48,435 nt of DNA from Streptomyces sp. I05A-00742 (GCF_013055795.1 NZ_JABETO010000042.1:1-48435), one strand, 5' to 3'. Positions 34,363-43,350 are shown, counted from the stretch's first letter. Translations and numbers: made by a program. Notes: a model not told the origin generated them from the letters alone.

Positions 34363-35394
34363 TCAGCGCAGCTTGGGGTCGAGGGCGTCGCGCACCGCGT
34401 CGCCGAGCAGGATGAACGCGAGCACGGTGAGGCTCAGGAAACCGGCCGGCATGAGCAGGGCGTGCGGACCGTCCCGCACGTCCTTCTGGCTGGCGGAGAT
34501 GTCCACACCCCACGAGACCGTCGGGTCCTTCAGGCCGATGCCGAGGTACGACAGCGTGGCCTCGGTGGCGATGTAGCCGCCGAGCGCGATGGTGGCGACA
34601 ACGATCACCGGACCGATGACGTTGGGCAGAATGTGCCGGAAGAGGATCCGGCTGGTGCCGGCGCCGAGCGCCCGGGCCGCCGTGACGAAGTCCGCCTGCT
34701 TCTGGATGATGACGGCACCGCGCATGACACGGGCGATCTGCATCCACCCGAAGGCGGTCAGAGCGAAGGTCACCGTCCACACCGTGCGGTTGGTGAACGC
34801 CTGCAGCAGCACCAGGCCACCGAGGAGCAGCGGGATACCGAAGAACATGTCGGTGATGCGGGAGAGGATGGTGTCGATCCAGCCGCCGAAGTATCCGGCG
34901 ATCATGCCGACGATACCGCCGAGGACGGTGACGGCGAGGGTCACGCAAACGCCGACGATGATCGAGGCGCGGGCGCCGTGCACGGTACGCGCGTAGACGC
35001 TCTGCCCCTGGACGTTGTAGCCGAACCAGTCCTTCTGGAAGAAGTGGGACCAGTTGGGCGCGCCGAGGTAGTGATTCCGCAGGTCGGCCTGGCGCGGGTC
35101 CACGTCGGTGAAGAGCGACGGGAACGCGGCCATGAGGATCAGCAGGACGAGCAGCACGCCCGACGTCCAGAACAGCCAGCTGCCGCGCAGTTCGCGCCAG
35201 GCATCCTGGCCGAGGCTGCGGGACTTGTTGCCGTCGTCCTTCTTGCCGCCGCCGGCCGACTCGCCCGCCATGGTGGTGAGCTCGGTGGCCGCGGCGAGAC
35301 TGGCGGCGGACGTGTCCGCGAAGCCACCGCTGAGGTTCGGACCGGCGCCCATGACGCTGCTGGGGGTCACCTGCTGGGGCTTGTTGTCAGGCAT
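34363..35394 (-). CDS. Oligopeptide ABC transporter permease (DppC type), operon 3
   Basis: This 343-residue permease has a long N-terminal cytoplasmic segment (residues 1-70, rich in Ser, Ala and Gly, ending SRSLGQDAWRELRGSWLFWT). The first helix follows, then a loop with DVDPRQADLRNHYLGAPNW. The EAA loop is DFVTAARALGAGTSRILFRH and the end is GDAVRDALDPKLR, identical to the operon 2 copy. The ATG at 35394 overlaps the DppB gene by 8 bp, as in operon 2. Confidence 0.93.
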   Translation of the reverse strand: MPDNKPQQVTPSSVMGAGPNLSGGFADTSAASLAAATELTTMAGESAGGGKKDDGNKSRSLGQDAWRELRGSWLFWTSGVLLVLLILMAAFPSLFTDVDPRQADLRNHYLGAPNWSHFFQKDWFGYNVQGQSVYARTVHGARASIIVGVCVTLAVTVLGGIVGMIAGYFGGWIDTILSRITDMFFGIPLLLGGLVLLQAFTNRTVWTVTFALTAFGWMQIARVMRGAVIIQKQADFVTAARALGAGTSRILFRHILPNVIGPVIVVATIALGGYIATEATLSYLGIGLKDPTVSWGVDISASQKDVRDGPHALLMPAGFLSLTVLAFILLGDAVRDALDPKLR

Positions 35395-36313
35395 AGCGGA
35401 TCCTCGGGTCCAGGACTGCGTAGAGCAGGTCGACGACCAGGCTGCTCACGAGGTAGATGAGCACCAGCACGGTCACGACGCCGACCACGGTGGGGCCCTC
35501 GCTGGTGTTGACGGCCTGGTAGAGCGTGTTGCCCACACCGGGGACGTTGAAGATGCCCTCGGTGACGATCGCACCGCCCATGAGCATGCCGAGGTCGGTG
35601 CCGAGGAACGTGACGACAGGAATGAGGGAGTTGCGCATCAGGTGCACCCCGACGACCCGGCGCCGGGGCAGGCCCTTGGCCACCGCGGTGCGGATGTAGT
35701 CGGCGCGGAGGTTCTCCGCCACGGTCGTCCGCGTCAGCCGGGTCACATACGCCAGCGAGAGCAGGGCGAGCACGACCGCCGGCAGGATCAGCTGGGAGAT
35801 GTCCTCCGAGTCCCTGACGGTCGGGGCCACCAGCTTCCACTTCACACCGATCAGGAACTGGGCCATGTTGCCGAGCACGAAGACCGGAATGGACACCACG
35901 ATCAGCGTGAAGATCAGAACCACTTGGTCCAGGATCTTGCCGCGCCGCAGGCCCGTGAGCACACCGAGGCCGATGCCGAAGACCAGCTCGATCGCGAAGG
36001 CGAACAGCGCCAGCCGAATGGTCACCGGGAAGGCGTCCGCCAGCAGGTCGGACACGGGCCGGCCGGTGAAACTCTGTCCGAAGTCACCCTGCAGGAGACC
36101 ACTGATGTAGTCCCAGTACTGCTTGATCAGGGGTTGGTCCAGCCCGTATTCATGCTTCAGTTTCGCGACTGTCGCCGGGTCGGCCGCCTTCGACCCGAAC
36201 ATCGCCTTGATGGGGTCGCCCGGCAGCGAATACACCATCAAGAAAATAAGCAGCGTGGTCCCGATGAACACCGGGATCATCTGGAGCAGTCGCCTCGCGA
36301 CAAAGCGCCCCAT
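35387..36313 (-). CDS. Oligopeptide ABC transporter permease (DppB type), operon 3
   Basis: This 308-residue permease begins MGRFVARRLLQMIPVFIGTT. The EAA loop is DYIRTAVAKGLPRRRVVGVH and the end is DLLYAVLDPRIRYA. Its closest relative in the window is the permease at 17275. It is separated from the lipoprotein gene by 93 bp that hold a hairpin. Six membrane helices and a long first extracytoplasmic loop are visible. Confidence 0.93.
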   Translation of the reverse strand: MGRFVARRLLQMIPVFIGTTLLIFLMVYSLPGDPIKAMFGSKAADPATVAKLKHEYGLDQPLIKQYWDYISGLLQGDFGQSFTGRPVSDLLADAFPVTIRLALFAFAIELVFGIGLGVLTGLRRGKILDQVVLIFTLIVVSIPVFVLGNMAQFLIGVKWKLVAPTVRDSEDISQLILPAVVLALLSLAYVTRLTRTTVAENLRADYIRTAVAKGLPRRRVVGVHLMRNSLIPVVTFLGTDLGMLMGGAIVTEGIFNVPGVGNTLYQAVNTSEGPTVVGVVTVLVLIYLVSSLVVDLLYAVLDPRIRYA

Positions 36314-36333
36314 TGTTCCTCCTGTCGCCGACG

Positions 36334-36384
36334 GGCCCAGCGGCCGCCGCCTGTTCCTTGTGGGAAGCGGACGGCCACTGGGCC
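36334..36384 (-). terminator. Hairpin between lipoprotein and permease genes of operon 3
   Basis: Arms 36334-36346 and 36372-36384 pair over 13 bp with one mismatch. There is no T-run. It probably protects or partly ends the lipoprotein mRNA, so that more binding protein than permease is made, as in many ABC operons. Confidence 0.55.
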
Positions 36385-36406
36385 TACGTCACTGCAAACG
36401 TCCCGG

Positions 36407-38035
36407 TTACTTCTTGACCTCGACCTCGGTCCAGACGGCCTGGCGCTGGTAGTCCATCTTCACGTTCTGCACGCGCTTGGAGTACCCGGCGACGGTGTGG
36501 TCGGTGAAGAGCGGGATGGCCGGCATGTCCTCCATGAGCTTCTTCTCGGCCTCGAAGTAGCCCTTGTTGGCCTCTTCGGGCGTCTTGGCCTCGTCCGCCT
36601 TGTTCATCAGGGCGTCGACGGCCTTGTTGCTGTAGCCCATGTCGTTGGCGCCGGCACCGGTGCGGAACTGCTCGGTGACGAAGTTGGCGATGTTCGGGAA
36701 GTCCATCACCCAGGCCATACGGAAGGGGTTGCTGAGCTTCTTCTCGGTGATCAGGTCACGCGACTCCTGGAAGGTGGACTTCGCGTCGGTCACGCACTCG
36801 ACCCCGGCGTTCTGCCGGATGTCGTTGCAGACCGCGTCCACCCACTCCTTGTTGGCGCCGTCGGCGTTGTAGGTGATGGTCACCTTGTTGCCGGGGACGC
36901 CGCCGCCCTGCTTGATGAAGTCCTTGGCCTTGGCCGGGTCGAACTTGCAGAACTCGCCACAGGCGCCGTCCTGCCAGCCGATCATGCCCTTCGGAGTGAA
37001 GCCGGTGGCCGCGTCCTTGCTGCCCTTGAGCGCCCTCTTGGCGATGGTCTCGCGGTCGATCGCCATGGACAGGCCCTGGCGCACCTTGGCCTTCTCCGGC
37101 TTCTTCCACTCGTCGTTGTAGAGCGGGAAGCCGATGTTGGTGTTGCCGCCGTACGGCTGGCTGATGGCGCGGTTGCCGAGGTCCTGCTTGAAGTTGCCCA
37201 CCTGCGAGTTGGGCACCTGGTACATGATGTCGATCTTGTCCGACAGCAGTTCCGCGTAGGCCGCGTCGTCCTTGCTGAAGAACTTGAAGTCGATGCCGCC
37301 GTTCTTGGGCTTGTCGTCGCCCTTGTAGTCGGCGAACTTACGGACCTTGAAGTCGACCTTGTGGGCCCAGTCGCCTTCCATCTTGTACGGGCCGTTGCCG
37401 ATCGGGTGCTCGCCGAAGGCCTTGGGGTCCTTGTAGAACGCCTCGGGAAGCGGGAAGAAGGCGTCGTAGTACAGCCGCTGCTTGAAGGTGGAGACCGGAC
37501 GCGCGAGCTCGATGGTGAACTCGTTGTCGTTGACGACCTTCAGACCCGACATCGCGTCGGCCTTGGGGTCGCCCTTCTCCGGGTGGACCTCCTCGTAGCC
37601 CTTGATGGCCTCGAACCAGGAGGAGTTGAGCTGGGCGTTCTTGGCGTTGGCGGCCCAGTTCCACGCCTTCACGAAGGAGTTCGCGGTGACCGTCTCGCCG
37701 TTGTGGAACTTCCAGCCCGGCTTCAGCTTGACGGTGTAGTGCTGGTTGTCAGTGGTCTCGACGCTCTGCGCCTGCGCCATCTGCAGCTTGTTGTTGATGT
37801 CGAAGGTCACCAGACCACGCCACATGTTGGCCATCATGTAGTGGCCGCCGACCTCGTTGGTGTTGGTCGGGATGAGCCCACGCTGCGGCTCGGTGTTGTA
37901 GTAGGTGAAGACGCCGTTGGGGTCAACGGCCGCGTTGCCCTCGTCATCGTTACTGCTGCCGCCACCACAGGCCGTCGCCGCCATCGAGACGACTATCGCA
38001 CCCACGACCCACTTGGCACTCTTGGCACCGCGCAT
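36407..38035 (-). CDS. Peptide-binding lipoprotein (SBP_bac_5), operon 3
   Basis: This 542-residue lipoprotein has signal sequence MRGAKSAKWVVGAIVVSMAA and a lipobox ending at Cys23 (ATAC). The start at 38035 follows GAGGAGG. Mature motifs include TYYNTEPQRGLIPTNTNEVG, PIGNGPYKMEGDW and VRQGLSMAIDRETIAKRAL. Cysteines in ACGEFCKFDPAKAK and VCNDIRQNAGVECV match those of the operon 2 lipoprotein, which has the same length. It is richer in Lys, Asn and Asp and less GC-extreme than its paralogue, which suggests high expression. It is the first gene of operon 3 and would bind oligopeptides outside the cell. Confidence 0.94.
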   Translation of the reverse strand: MRGAKSAKWVVGAIVVSMAATACGGGSSNDDEGNAAVDPNGVFTYYNTEPQRGLIPTNTNEVGGHYMMANMWRGLVTFDINNKLQMAQAQSVETTDNQHYTVKLKPGWKFHNGETVTANSFVKAWNWAANAKNAQLNSSWFEAIKGYEEVHPEKGDPKADAMSGLKVVNDNEFTIELARPVSTFKQRLYYDAFFPLPEAFYKDPKAFGEHPIGNGPYKMEGDWAHKVDFKVRKFADYKGDDKPKNGGIDFKFFSKDDAAYAELLSDKIDIMYQVPNSQVGNFKQDLGNRAISQPYGGNTNIGFPLYNDEWKKPEKAKVRQGLSMAIDRETIAKRALKGSKDAATGFTPKGMIGWQDGACGEFCKFDPAKAKDFIKQGGGVPGNKVTITYNADGANKEWVDAVCNDIRQNAGVECVTDAKSTFQESRDLITEKKLSNPFRMAWVMDFPNIANFVTEQFRTGAGANDMGYSNKAVDALMNKADEAKTPEEANKGYFEAEKKLMEDMPAIPLFTDHTVAGYSKRVQNVKMDYQRQAVWTEVEVKK

Positions 38036-38385
38036 GGGTATCCCTCCTCAGGAGTCCACTGTCACCAAAAGGGAGTCCGGCCCCCAGCGCTGACACCCCT
38101 GACAGCGGAAAGCAGGAACCGGCCCCCGAGTGTGCTCGTGAGTCCTCGCGCTCCCCACAGCGCGTGACCCATTGACCCGAGCTAATGGACCCACTATTGA
38201 GTACCGCCGCTCCTTAAACCACACTTACTGGGTCTCGCTTTGGTCACATCGATCACCGTCGCATGCCCGAAATCCGGACAAAGACGGCCCAGACAGACAC
38301 GTACGAAACGGGCCGTTGGCGCCAGATCCGGAGGCCACTGTCCGATATCAGGACGCGGCCTCACGTCCTGTCAGGAAACGCCGAA
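38036..38385. other. Intergenic region upstream of ABC operon 3
   Basis: This should hold the operon 3 promoter. A small dyad CCATT/AATGG lies at 38169-38188, and the sequence around 38200 is AT-richer than average. I could not pick a convincing -35/-10 pair. No gene is supported here. Confidence 0.5.
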
Positions 38386-38417
38386 GGCCCGGCACCCCTC
38401 GTACGGGGTACCGGGCC
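38386..38417 (-). terminator. Terminator of typA
   Basis: Arms 38386-38398 and 38405-38417 pair over 13 bp (one mismatch) around a 6-nt loop. Read on the minus strand the stem lies about 100 bp after the typA stop and is followed by TTCGGCGTTTCC. Confidence 0.6.
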
Positions 38418-38516
38418 TGCGGGGCCGGTCCGGCGAACGGGCGCCGGACCGGCGGGGCTTGACGCGGGCCTGCGACGCCATCGGCCGACGCGGGCCGCAG
38501 CGCTCGCTACGGAGCC

Positions 38517-40421
38517 TCAGCGCTTGGCGCGGGAAGCCGTGCGGCCGCGCTCCTTCTGGTCCAGGACGACCTTGCGGATGCGGACGGCCTCCGGGGTCAC
38601 CTCGACGCACTCGTCGTCGCGGCAGAACTCCAGGGACTGCTCCAGGGAGAGCTTGCGCGGCGGGACGATCGCCTCGAAGGAGTCGGCGGAGGAGGAGCGC
38701 ATGTTGGTGAGCTTCTTCTCCTTGGTGATGTTGACGTCCATGTCGTCGGCGCGCGAGTTCTCGCCGACGATCATGCCCTCGTACACCTCGGTGCCCGGGT
38801 CGGTGAAGAGCACGCCGCGCTCCTGGAGGTTCGTCATCGCGAAGGCGGTGACGGCACCGGCGCGGTCGGCGACCAGCGAGCCGTTGTTACGGGTCTTCAG
38901 CTCGCCGAACCACGGCTCGTGGCCCTCGTGGATGGAGTGGGCGATACCGGTGCCGCGGGTGTTCGTCAGGAACTCCGTACGGAAGCCGATCAGACCCCGG
39001 GACGGGACGACGAACTCCATGCGGACCCAGCCGGAGCCGTGGTTGGACATGTTGTCCATACGGCCCTTGCGGGTGCCCATCAGCTGGGTGACGGCGCCCA
39101 TGTGCTCCTCGGGCACGTCGACCGTGAGGCGCTCGACCGGCTCGTAGGTCTTGCCGTCGACCTGCTTGGTGACGACCTGCGGCTTGCCGATGGTCATCTC
39201 GAAGCCCTCGCGGCGCATCTGCTCGACCAGGATGGCCAGCGCCAGCTCACCGCGGCCCTGCACCTCCCAGGCGTCGGGGCGCTCGGTGTCCAGGACGCGC
39301 AGCGAGACGTTACCGACCAGCTCGCGGTCCAGACGGTCCTTGACCTGGCGGGCGGTGACCTTGCGGTCCTTGACGGCGGACTTGGCGTCCGCGCCCTTGC
39401 CCGTGCCACCGCGGCCGACCAGCGGCGAGGTGTTGGTGCCGATGGTCATCGAGATCGCCGGCTCGTCGACCGTGATCAGCGGCAGCGCGACCGGGTTCTC
39501 CGGGTCGGCCAGGGTCTCGCCGATCATGATGTCCGGGATACCGGCGACCGCGCAGATGTCACCGGGGCCCGCCACCTCGGCCGGCTTGCGGGTGAGCGCC
39601 TCGGTCATCATCAGCTCGGTGATGCGGACGTTGGAGATCGAGCCGTCGCGCTTGATCCACGCGACCGTCTGGCCCTTGCGCAGCTCGCCCTGCTCGACGC
39701 GGAGCAGCGCGATGCGGCCGAGGAAGTTGTCGGCGTCGAGGTTGGTGACGTGGGCCTGGAGCGGCGCGTCCTCCTCGTACGTCGGGGCCGGGACGTGCGC
39801 CAGGATCGTGGAGAAGAACGGCTCCAGGCTGGTGCTGTCCGCGGGGACGGTGCCGTCCTCCGGCTTGGTCAGCGACGCGATGCCGTCACGGCCGCAGGCG
39901 TAGACGATCGGGAACTCGATCTGGTCCTCGTCCGCGTCCAGGTCCAGGAAGAGGTCGTACGTCTCGTTGACGACCTCGTCGATGCGGGAGTCCGGGCGGT
40001 CCGTCTTGTTGATGCACAGGATGACCGGCATCCGGGCCTGCAGGGCCTTGCGCAGCACGAAGCGGGTCTGCGGCAGCGGGCCCTCGGAGGCGTCGACGAG
40101 CAGGACGACCGCGTCCACCATCGACAGACCGCGCTCGACCTCGCCACCGAAGTCGGCGTGGCCGGGGGTGTCGATGATGTTGATCGTGATCGGGGCCCCG
40201 CCGTCCTTGGGGTGGTACTTCACCGCCGTGTTCTTGGCGAGGATCGTGATGCCCTTCTCACGCTCCAGGTCGTTCGAGTCCATGACGCGGTCGTCGACGG
40301 ATTCGAGCTGGTGGGCGGCGAAGGCACCGGCCTGCTTGAGCATGGCGTCGACTATGGTCGTCTTGCCGTGGTCGACGTGGGCGACGATGGCGACGTTACG
40401 AATGTCATGGCGCGTGGGCAT
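38517..40421 (-). CDS. typA: TypA/BipA translational GTPase
   Basis: This 634-residue protein is a ribosome-associated GTPase of the EF-G/LepA group. The G domain has G1 AHVDHGKTT (residues 14-22), the EKGITI switch, G3 DTPGHADFGGEV and G4 NKTDRPDSR. The beta-barrel domain II follows, then domain III, domain V and the BipA-specific C-terminal domain with NMRSSSADSFEAIVPPRKLS and the basic end. The length matches the family. By family it helps 50S assembly and adaptation to stress. It is a single gene with its own terminator, read away from the orphan binding protein. Confidence 0.96.
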   Translation of the reverse strand: MPTRHDIRNVAIVAHVDHGKTTIVDAMLKQAGAFAAHQLESVDDRVMDSNDLEREKGITILAKNTAVKYHPKDGGAPITINIIDTPGHADFGGEVERGLSMVDAVVLLVDASEGPLPQTRFVLRKALQARMPVILCINKTDRPDSRIDEVVNETYDLFLDLDADEDQIEFPIVYACGRDGIASLTKPEDGTVPADSTSLEPFFSTILAHVPAPTYEEDAPLQAHVTNLDADNFLGRIALLRVEQGELRKGQTVAWIKRDGSISNVRITELMMTEALTRKPAEVAGPGDICAVAGIPDIMIGETLADPENPVALPLITVDEPAISMTIGTNTSPLVGRGGTGKGADAKSAVKDRKVTARQVKDRLDRELVGNVSLRVLDTERPDAWEVQGRGELALAILVEQMRREGFEMTIGKPQVVTKQVDGKTYEPVERLTVDVPEEHMGAVTQLMGTRKGRMDNMSNHGSGWVRMEFVVPSRGLIGFRTEFLTNTRGTGIAHSIHEGHEPWFGELKTRNNGSLVADRAGAVTAFAMTNLQERGVLFTDPGTEVYEGMIVGENSRADDMDVNITKEKKLTNMRSSSADSFEAIVPPRKLSLEQSLEFCRDDECVEVTPEAVRIRKVVLDQKERGRTASRAKR

Positions 40422-40581
40422 ACTTGCGGCGCTTCTCCCGGAATCGTGGATGGCCGCGCGTACGGTCCGGTACGCGGGCCTGCCGGGCGGATCAAGCCAC
40501 GGCCTTTACTCCATGGTACGGGGAAGTGGGGGGCGGGGCTGCCCGGGGAGCGGCGCAGCTGCGCTGAGCTGGGGGTTTGCG

Positions 40582-40669
40582 CCCCGGTCCCTCCCTTTCA
40601 CCGTTTCTTGCAGGGGGCAAGCCCCCACACCCCCCTGAAGCGCGCTACGCGCGCTGTCCTCAAACGCCG
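40582..40669 (-). repeat. Dispersed structured intergenic element, copy 2
   Basis: This is the inverted partner of 5777-5860. On the minus strand it begins CGGCGTTTGAGGAC and ends GAAAGGGAGGGACCGGGG. Between these ends it forms AGCGCGC/GCGCGCT and GGGGGC/GCCCCC stems, in the same places as different stems in copy 1. It lies between the orphan lipoprotein gene and typA. The rest of the gap, 40422-40581, shows no gene. Confidence 0.75.
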
Positions 40670-40686
40670 AAGGTGCTTTCACGGGG

Positions 40687-42720
40687 TCACCGCAGGAACC
40701 CGATGTCCTGATACCGCGGACTGGCCAGCCCGAACGCCCCGGCATTCGCCACCGCCCGCCGCGAAGCGATCAGCTCCGGCCGCTGGTACAGCGGGATCGA
40801 CCCCGCCGCCGCCCAGATCCGCGCGTCCGCCCGCAGGACGAGGTCCCGGGCCGCGTCGGGGTCCAGCTCGGTGGAGGCCTGGTCGAAGAGGCGGTCGATC
40901 TGGTCGGTGCCGACGCGGGTGTAGTTCTGCTCGACCTGGAGGGACCCGTCGGCCGCGGGCTGCGGCTTGGCGAAGATCGGGCGGGCGTCGGTGGCGGGGA
41001 AGGCGCTGGCGGGCCAGGAGTAGAGGGCGAGGTCGAAGTCGCCGGAGGCGATGTGGTCGCGGAAGAAGCCGGCGTCGTCGACCTTGACGATCTCGGTGTG
41101 GATGCCGACGGCGTCGAGCTGCCGGGCGATCCGCGCCCCGACCTCGCGCAGCGGCTCGGCGCCCGCGCCCTTGGGGAGGACGAACCGCAGGGCCAGCTGC
41201 TTGCCGTCCTTGAAGCGGACGGGGCCGATGCCACCCTTGCTGCCCTTGCCTCCGGCGTCCCGAGCGCTCTTGTCGTCACCACCGGAGCCCCCGCCGGCGT
41301 CCTCCTCGCCCGGCTCCCCCGCCTCGGGTTCGGCCGGCTCGGCCGGAACCGGCTCCGCCGAGGCGGAGGCCGGACCGCCGGGCTCCTGCGGCCGGGTCTC
41401 CGCCTTGTCGTCCCGCCCGCCCGGCAGACGCCCCGGCTGCTGCCCCGGCTCCGCCGCCCGCACCGGCTTCCGGCGGGCCGGTTCGCCCTTGCCCTCCTTC
41501 CAGCCGGCGTCGGCGAGCAGGTCGCGCGCCGCGCCGGGGTCGGACGCGCCGATGGCGTCGCTGTTGTCCTCGTAGCCCAGCTGCCCGGCGACGAGCACAT
41601 GGCTGCCCAGCGGGTCGGCGGGCAGCCCGAGGGGGCCGAGGACGAACTGGGCGAGCGCCTTGCGGTCGACGGCCCGGGCCACGGCCCGGCGCACGCGTTC
41701 GTCGGTGAGGGGGCCGGAGGCGCCGTTGAGGGCGAGCTGGGTCCAGGCCGGCTCCAGGGCGCGGTGGACGACGAGGTCGCGCAGGCCGGTGGCCGCCTCG
41801 GGCTTGTTGGCGTCGTCGCCCTTCTTCGGCGGGGTGTTCGCCCGGGTGATGCGGTCGGCCGCCGCGGGGGTGACCTCGGCCAGGTCGATGCCGCCGTTGG
41901 CCAGCGCGTCGGCCCGTTCGTCGCGGGGCACGGCGCGGAGCACGAGCCGGTCCAGCTTGGCCCGGTCGCCCCACCACTTGGGGTTGCGGACGAGCGTCAG
42001 CGTGCCCTGGCCGTCGTTGCGCTCGCCCACCTGGAACGGGCCGGCCGCGAACTTGAGCTCCTTGCGCATCGAGTCGTTGAACGCGTTCCCGTTGCCCATC
42101 GCGGCCCGCGGGTACAGCGGGGTGAAGAGGGAGGCCCAGTCCGCGTACGGCTTCGCAAAAGTGATCTTCACTTCGCGGTCGTCGGCACCGCGCTCGACCT
42201 TCTCGATCCGGTCGTAGCCGGCGTTGCCCGTCGTCCAGAAGGCGCTGTCCTTGCCGCGCAGGGCCTTCCACTGGGCCTCGAAGTCCGCGGCGGTGATCGC
42301 GCTGCCGTCGCTCCAGACCGCGCCCGGGTGCAGCCGGTAGACCACGATCTGCCGCGGCTCGCGCTGGGTGACCTCGGCGGAGAGCAGGTAGTCGGGGTTC
42401 CGCCGCGGACGGCCGTGCGCGTCCAGGGTGAAGAGGGCCGGGAGCACCGCGCTCGCCACTCGCTGGGTGGCCGCGTCCGCGTCGGTCTGGAAGGCGTTGT
42501 AGGTGGCGGGCAGCGCGTCGACGGCCCAGGTCAGCGTGCCCCTGTCGGCGATCTTCGCACGGGGGGCGGCGGCGATGTCCTGGGTGCCGCCCGGCCCCTC
42601 GTCCCCGCCCCCGGAGCCTCCGCAGCCGGCCAGGACGGGCAGCGGGAGGAGGGCGCCCGCGGCGAGCAGGGCGGCGGAACGGCGCGTGCGCGAACGCTTG
42701 CTCGTCAAGAGGGGGAACAT
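40687..42720 (-). CDS. Orphan peptide-binding lipoprotein with low-complexity insert
   Basis: This 677-residue SBP_bac_5-type lipoprotein has its Cys33 in the lipobox VLAGC, followed by a Gly/Asp linker. The ATG at 42720 is preceded by GGAGG at 9 nt; a TTG three codons earlier sits too close to that site. Family features include LHPGAVWSDGSAITAADFEA, KITFAKPYADWASLFTPLY and RVRRAVARAVDRKAL. Residues about 410-500 are an insert of Pro, Glu, Ala, Gly and Asp (for example EPVPAEPAEPEAGEPGEEDA) between two folded halves, which ordinary binding proteins lack. No permease or ATPase gene is adjacent, so it must borrow another importer or act as a sensor. Confidence 0.88.
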   Translation of the reverse strand: MFPLLTSKRSRTRRSAALLAAGALLPLPVLAGCGGSGGGDEGPGGTQDIAAAPRAKIADRGTLTWAVDALPATYNAFQTDADAATQRVASAVLPALFTLDAHGRPRRNPDYLLSAEVTQREPRQIVVYRLHPGAVWSDGSAITAADFEAQWKALRGKDSAFWTTGNAGYDRIEKVERGADDREVKITFAKPYADWASLFTPLYPRAAMGNGNAFNDSMRKELKFAAGPFQVGERNDGQGTLTLVRNPKWWGDRAKLDRLVLRAVPRDERADALANGGIDLAEVTPAAADRITRANTPPKKGDDANKPEAATGLRDLVVHRALEPAWTQLALNGASGPLTDERVRRAVARAVDRKALAQFVLGPLGLPADPLGSHVLVAGQLGYEDNSDAIGASDPGAARDLLADAGWKEGKGEPARRKPVRAAEPGQQPGRLPGGRDDKAETRPQEPGGPASASAEPVPAEPAEPEAGEPGEEDAGGGSGGDDKSARDAGGKGSKGGIGPVRFKDGKQLALRFVLPKGAGAEPLREVGARIARQLDAVGIHTEIVKVDDAGFFRDHIASGDFDLALYSWPASAFPATDARPIFAKPQPAADGSLQVEQNYTRVGTDQIDRLFDQASTELDPDAARDLVLRADARIWAAAGSIPLYQRPELIASRRAVANAGAFGLASPRYQDIGFLR

Positions 42721-42776
42721 GGGCGACAACCTCCGCCGTACGGGTCCGGGGCAGGACCGGGCCGAGCCGGGTCGTT

Positions 42777-42816
42777 CAGTCAGCCGGTCAGCCGGTCAGT
42801 CAGCCGGTCAGCCAGT
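42777..42816. repeat. Tandem 20-nt duplication built of octamers upstream of the orphan lipoprotein
   Basis: Units 42777-42796 and 42797-42816 differ at one base. Each is CAGT followed by two octamers of CAGCCGGT type. They lie about 57 bp upstream of the lipoprotein start, probably in its 5' leader. Confidence 0.8.
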
Positions 42817-43001
42817 CCAATGAACCGCTGATCGGATCTACTGCCGCCCACTGAAGGCGACGGCCCGCGCGAAGGCGCGCCGACACGGCGCCTCCGGCCC
42901 GCACGCCACCCGCCTGGACGAACGTTTGAGCAGCGCCAGGGCACACGGCAATGCGCTCCCGCGAAGGTGCAATCGGGGCCGCTATCTTCCCCTGAAGGGG
43001 T

Positions 43002-43030
43002 GTGACGCGCGACACTCTCTGTCGCATCAC
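43002..43030. promoter_or_regulatory. Dyad in the divergent region before the succinate dehydrogenase genes
   Basis: An inner perfect dyad GCGACA (43009-43014)/TGTCGC (43020-43025) is flanked by GTGA (43002-43005) and TCAC (43027-43030). A separate hairpin CCCCT/AGGGG is just upstream (42989-43000). The dyad could be an operator for the genes starting at 43075, or for the divergent lipoprotein. I see no clear promoter hexamers in the 354-bp gap 42721-43074. Confidence 0.35.
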
Positions 43031-43074
43031 CGTCGCCACCCGCAACCGCCTATCGCGGAAGTGAGGGCAGATCC

Positions 43075-43350
43075 GTGTCCCTGAACGACGACCTGACAGC
43101 GGTTCAGCGCTGCCTCGGCGAACTCGACCGCGCCCTCGGCCGGCTGGAGCGCCAACTGGGCAGCGACGGCCCGGAGCTGCGGCGGATGCGTTCCGACGCC
43201 GGGCACCTGCGCGAGAGCCTGTCGCTCCTGCGCGAGACCCAGCCACCGGAGCGGCCCCGCCCGGCCCTGGTGCAGATTCCCGACACCCCGTACGACCCCT
43301 CGCTGTGGCGGGACGCCGACGAGGAGGGGATCGGTTCCCGCGCCCCGTAG
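43075..43350 (+). CDS. Small coiled-coil protein of unknown function
   Basis: This 91-residue protein starts at a GTG at 43075 after GAGGG. Residues 3-55 look like a long amphipathic helix or coiled coil (LTAVQRCLGELDRALGRLER, then LRRMRSDAGHLRESLSLLRE). The C-terminus is Pro-rich and ends acidic (PYDPSLWRDADEEGIGSRAP). It lies 66 bp before the Sdh anchor gene and is probably cotranscribed with it, so a link with that complex is possible. I do not recognise a family with known function. Confidence 0.8.
   Translation: MSLNDDLTAVQRCLGELDRALGRLERQLGSDGPELRRMRSDAGHLRESLSLLRETQPPERPRPALVQIPDTPYDPSLWRDADEEGIGSRAP

Noticed and set aside
38169..38188. CCATT/AATGG dyad upstream of operon 3 as an operator
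   Set aside because: Arms of five bases with a ten-base gap are expected by chance; no second example found.
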